Below, piece after piece: positions 58,197-64,000 of a stretch of 64,000 nt of DNA. The stretch's first letter is position 1, and the number at the start of each line of letters is the position of its first letter. Made by a program: the position numbers and the translations under genes. Source of the DNA: Mercurialis annua (taxonomy: Eukaryota; Streptophyta; Magnoliopsida; Malpighiales; Euphorbiaceae). The notes under the pieces were generated by a model. The model had not been told where the DNA came from. It made no database searches and saw only the letters and a list, made by a program, of their open reading frames with translations. Location: positions 54,235,651 to 54,299,650 of the forward strand of contig NC_065571.1 in assembly GCF_937616625.2 (NCBI RefSeq). Direction: 5' to 3'.

Positions 58197-59069
58197 TGCC
58201 AATTTTTTTTAAAAAATTAGGGATTAATTCTGATGGCAATTGAAAAAAAAAATGCTTATTCAAAAACCCTAAAATTTTTCTGTGAAGAAGAAGGTAGGGC
58301 AAGGAGGGGGGAAATTGTAGGGTTTTAGAAGAGCTTACAAACGACATCGTTTCTGCGTATCGCTTACTTAGCTAGTTAGCTTCTTGCTCATTTGTTTTGC
58401 GAATTTGAAAATTTGATATCTCAAGTTTGGTAATCACTTCATGTTGGTCCTTTCCTATAAAATAGTAAAATTGAATTTGTGTATCAAAATCGAATAAATC
58501 ACTCTTAATTTTTTTAGTCCACTAAATTTTTAAATTTATGTTTTATGTCAAATAGATCATTGTATTCAATTACATTTTAAAATTTGTGTCTAGAAGATAA
58601 ATAAATTAAACGTTTTAAATATACAGATCAGATTAATTTAGATTTATTTTTTTTGTAATATTTTAATAAAATGTGGTGAGCTATAGATTACATGTGTTGT
58701 GAATTTTAGTAGAGCCAAATAATTTAAAGTCAATTAATATTTAAGACTAACAATTAACATAATTAAATTTTAACTAACGGTAAAGAAAAAAGAAGTACTA
58801 ATTTTAATATTATAAAACGACTAAAATGATATTCTAATCAAATAAATTGACGAAAAACGTGTCATCTTTTATCCCATTGGTGGAAAAATCAGTGGACCCA
58901 ATAATCAACCAATCAGAAAAAAACGACACGTATTAACCGGTACATCAAAACTAACAGCAACTCAATCACCTTCAACTATTACACTTCTATAACACTGAAC
59001 ATTTACTTAGCATTGTCCCTAAAAATCTTGTGCCATTGCTGCAAGAAAAAAAAATACGCAGAGATAACA
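58197..59069. other. Divergent intergenic region between the 521-aa gene and the saposin-like gene
   Basis: 58200-58400 probably contains the - strand 5' UTR and promoter. 58800-59069 is the promoter side of the saposin-like gene. AT-rich; CACGTATT and CACGT-containing words near 58860 and 58925 (AAAACGTGTCATC, GACACGTATTAAC) could be G-box-like sites, which is only a pattern match. Confidence 0.45.
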
Positions 59070-61453
59070 ATGTCTAATAGCAAGCAAATTTTAATATTTT
59101 TAGCGATGCTAGTAATAGTGTCGACGTGGATTCCAGTTTCTTTATCAGCTAAAAAGCCTGTGTTTAGTGCTAGAGTAGAGGATATACCGTACATTAAGTG
59201 TCAAGTATGTGAAAAGTTGGCAAAAGAGTTGAATCAGCAAGTTCAGAAGAAACAGGCCGAGATCTTGCCTAAGAAGGTGATTTGAAATTCTGGGTTTTGG
59301 TTTAATTTTGTTGGGTGTTATTGGGTTTGGTTTGATTGATTTTGTGTTTTTTGTTGTTGGTGGGTAGATCACAGAGTATCAAATTATTGAGATTGCAGAG
59401 AATATCTGTAATTTGAAGAAGCAGGAAGCTGATTGGATTTTGAAGATTGATATTGTGGAGAAAGGAAATAAGTTGGAGGTATGATTTACTTTTAGTTCTA
59501 TATTGGTTTCTGTAAGTTAATTATGATTAGTTCCAATGAAAATGGCATCACTTGAGTTGAATTAGTACTAATAAGAATCGTACTAATAAGTATTAGTTTT
59601 GTTGCACGGACACGAAAACATCGAAACCGAAACAGGCAATTTACAAAAATAGGTTATAGATATAATGTTTTAGAGTTTAGGAAGTGTTTTTATTTATGGA
59701 AACCAAACTCGGAAACGTAGGATTCAATAAGTTTGACTTGCTAAGGACTGAAATATATTTTCTTTTAGCTGGTAGAACAAGATGTTGAAGGTCAGTGTAA
59801 TTCAGAATGCAAGACTATAGAGAAGGCTTGTGAGCAGGTGAGTCAAATTTTGTGTTTTTGGATGTGTATATAATACTGTTGAACAATGCGTAATTTATTG
59901 ATCGTATTTGGCGTGATTGTATACTTGACGGTTGTGCAGGTTATGGGGTATGCTGATACTGATATCGCTGAATATATCTTTACCTCTAAACCAAGTGTCG
60001 ATTCATTGACGAAGTATTTCTGCAAAGACCTGACTAGTGTATGTATCAAGAAGCCTCCTCCAGTTCCCAAGGTAACTTCATCTCCCTAGGCGATTTTCAG
60101 CTGGTTTGTTCCCATGTGTAGTGTATATTATGGCATCTTGGCGGATCATAATTTCCAGCATAATTAGGCTTGTCAATTTGGTGATTTTCATGTCTCCAAT
60201 CCTCTAATAAAGAATTTCTCGTGCTGGAAATGGAATTAAGAATAACATGTACTTGTAAACATGATGGCATTTTAGCTCAAATTTGCACCAGCTTCCTAGT
60301 TTTGTTCTAAGTAGTACCCAAACTGAAACGCTGAAACGTAAAACGTGTAGAGATATTTTCTATAAGAATAAGTTATAATATAAATTTTTAGAATTATATA
60401 AGTGTTTTTGGAAACGGAAACAAATTGTCAAAACGTAGGACTCAGAGAAGTTTTCGTGCCACATAGGAACTCTTGTTCAATCCAGATTCAATTTTTTATT
60501 TAACACTTCATTGATTGTTTATTGTGTCTCTGCTCTGCCACTTAGAAGATATGAACATTTTGTGGTATACATATTGAGCTTATTCCAACCAATACTATTT
60601 TGTATGACCAAGATTCGAGTTTGAAGTTTGAACCTAATACGGAAGATACGAAAACACTTTCTGAAATAAGCAGGAAAAGGAAATCATTGCCTAATCTTGC
60701 ATATAGTCTGTTCATTGAATAGTGAATACACTTATCTTTCCTGTGGTCTCTTGGACTACTTCAAACATTAGTGGTTTTGAGTAGTTCAACTAACAATATA
60801 GTAATCCTGATCAATATTGCATTCTTCGTTTTTAATGTATTATCAATATTAAAGCCGAGGTTCATCCTAGTCAAACTATTTATCTTCACTCGTGTTTCAG
60901 GATAGAACACCTGGAGAACCTTTTGAGCCAAAACCGTCTAAAGATGCCGAAATGGAGAAGCTTATGAGATCTATGCAGGTAGTCATTGTTCCTTTTCCCT
61001 TGCTCAAACTTGATTTAAATTGAGCTAGCTTCTGATCCACTTAGTAATCTTTCAGGACATGCCAGGGGCACCCAATATGCAAATGTATTCAAGAGACGAA
61101 TTGAAGAACATGAATAATTTTGGTAATGAAGACGCCGACGAAGATGAAGATGAGGATGATGAACCTCACTTCCCTTCGAAATTGGTATGACAAACAAACT
61201 TTTGTACTGCTTTCAAAAATTACTGTCCTATCATCAACTGTCAGTAATTGGATTCTTGCAGGCTCAAGCGATGAAGGAGAAAGAAAAAGGTAAGAATGAT
61301 TGGCAACAGAAGTTGACCAAAGGAATTAAAAGCACAAGCCAAACATTGAAGAGGCACGCGAACAAAGTGTCAAACAGGATGCGACAGTGGTGGAAAGGAA
61401 TGAAAGCAACTTATACAAGCAAGAATTCGAAGACGGGCAAAGCAGAGTTGTAG
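59070..61453 (+). CDS. Secretory saposin-like protein (DUF3456/canopy family, MSAP-like)
   Basis: Seven exons: 59070-59276, 59368-59478, 59769-59837, 59940-60071, 60901-60978, 61056-61184 and 61262-61453. All phase 0, giving 305 residues. The first ~26 residues are a signal peptide (ILIFLAMLVIVSTWIPVSLS). The cysteine pattern follows: IKCQVCEKLAKEL, NICNLKKQEADWIL, GQCNSECKTIEKACEQ, then KYFCKDLTSVCIKK. This fits the saposin-like/canopy (DUF3456) fold of ER chaperone-type proteins. Next are a proline-rich linker, LMRSMQDMPGAPNMQMY, a Glu/Asp run (DADEDEDEDDEP) and a basic C-terminus with KGIKSTSQTLKRHANKVSNR. It is probably the plant homologue of MIR-interacting saposin-like protein, ER luminal. 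No KDEL signal is present. The start was chosen at MSNSKQ because the upstream in-frame ATG at 59013 would spoil the signal peptide. Confidence 0.88.
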
Positions 61454-62450
61454 AAGGGCCTAATTTGCAGGTTTTTTCATATTTTTGCTCACTTATGTCT
61501 TAGGCTTAGTTTACCAAGAAATACCATAGGAAGCGAATAGAGAACAATGTGATTTACGGTTAAATGTTAGCTAATCCTTTTTTATCCGGTCCAGTGAGTT
61601 GTTTTTTATTTTGCAGTACCATTTTCGCTATTGTTATTATGTTTTTTAGATTTTTTTTTTCTAAAAGTAAATCTATTGATGAAGATTACAAAATAAGGAT
61701 GAAATTCATATCACAAGATTTTTCTATATAATTTTTCAAGTTTTGAATAAACCAAATAAAGGCAAACAACCCATGATACAAACAAAGATAAAAAAATATC
61801 TAGTCATGGATTCCGTAAACTTAACTCAAGGATGAACAAAATCCATTGAGCGGGGATTTCGAATTCATTTGGCAAGAATACTTCACATTGAACCACTTTT
61901 TAGTGGGTACAAAATATTTATAAAAATAGTCTAAAATCAATCAAAAAATGGAAAAAATTTACATATGTTTCTTCATACAAATTTTTTATTTGTACTTAAA
62001 AACAATTTCACTTGGTACCAAAAAATGTCCACTACATTACAACAATTTATCTTTCAAATATTTAATATAAATCTATAATAAATTTTCTGTAGACAAAATA
62101 AGAGCATAAAAAGATAATTTATTATTTTTAAATAAAGATAAAACTTTTGACTATTTAGTGTTTTTTTTGTTTTTGTTTTTTAAAAAATATATTATAGACT
62201 CTAAAAAAAAACGAATTGGGAAAAAATTATCAAAATTTGAATGATACATTTTCAATCATGTTTAACTTTCTCAAATGGGACTAGGCTTTTGCAGCCAACA
62301 TACACATAATAAGGAGACCAACCCCACACCTCTCTCAATTCTTAAACAGGGAGAATAAGAGTACAATAGTTTTGAAATGGAAGCAAGTGAAAGATAATGG
62401 TCTGATGGTGCCACCAATTTTTGCAGTTTTTGAGGTCATGGAGAGGCTCC
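61454..62450. other. Convergent intergenic region, AT-rich
   Basis: 3' flanks of the saposin-like gene and PRMT1. Long A/T tracts, no coding or inverted-repeat structure recognised. Confidence 0.5.
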
Positions 62451-63785
<1,335 letters not shown>

Positions 63786-64000
63786 CTAAAAGCAAGCAGA
63801 GGATAAGTCAGGCAATTATTCACAATACGTCAAACAGTAAAAACTCCATATACCCATGTTTTACACAGGAGGAAAGGAATAAAAAGAAGAGTTAATTTTA
63901 AGATGCAATGATCAAGTAATGATAGCCAAGAGATTCAAGACACACATGAACTCATACTCATAGTAATCAATATCATGTAACCAGAAGCTACCATCTTAAG

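Overview
The window is a piece of a plant nuclear genome, most likely a eudicot and probably a rosid. Reasons: AT-rich intergenic DNA, GT-AG introns in almost every gene, plant-only families (EFFECTOR OF TRANSCRIPTION, PPR-DYW, NDR-like), and a dense load of plant-type repeats (MULE, hAT and Stowaway elements, SINEs, LTR fragments). The species cannot be named from the sequence alone. All coding models below were spliced by eye from reading frame, GT-AG sites and exon phase; every listed model joins in frame.

Layout. 1-870 is the end of an LTR. 1.8-8.6 kb is repeats: a (TA)n run, fold-back elements and a 3.9 kb Mutator-like element with a perfect 9-bp target duplication and an internal ~190-bp tandem array. 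8.7-10.7 kb holds an EFFECTOR OF TRANSCRIPTION gene (+). 11.6-12.4 kb is a dead beta-galactosidase fragment. 13.0-16.8 kb is a 757-residue gene of unknown function (-). 17-23.5 kb is degraded DNA with two hAT-type elements, a 70-bp tandem repeat, a broken receptor-kinase relic and GC-richer repeat-like DNA. 23.9-25.2 kb is a 5'-truncated unknown gene (-). 26.5-28.0 kb is serine acetyltransferase (+). 29.1-30.5 kb is a short PPR-DYW gene (+). 31.1-33.4 kb is a mitochondrial CoA-type carrier (-). 34.4-36.2 kb is a HAD phosphatase (-). 37.5-40.6 kb is an NDR/NDL gene (-). 40.7-47.5 kb is gene-free and full of fold-back elements and SINEs. 47.6-48.0 kb is a small RING-H2 gene (-). 48.2-49.1 kb is a hAT element with a MULE-type fold-back nested inside. 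49.6-50.2 kb is a retroposed RNase H fragment. 51.2-54.0 kb is a long PPR-DYW gene (+). 55.5-58.2 kb is a 521-residue unknown, probably nuclear protein (-). 59.1-61.5 kb is a saposin-like secretory protein (+). 62.5 kb to the window end is the 3' part of PRMT1 (-).

The genes are independent housekeeping or regulatory loci, as usual in plants, with no operon or dedicated pathway cluster. The order ET, serine acetyltransferase, NDL matches what I recall of the Arabidopsis At5g56750-At5g56780 block and suggests conserved microsynteny. I did not find a clearly new biochemical system. The most distinctive content is the set of small fold-back transposons with verifiable target duplications, several of them directly beside or inside genes, plus two or three conserved-looking genes with no function I can assign.
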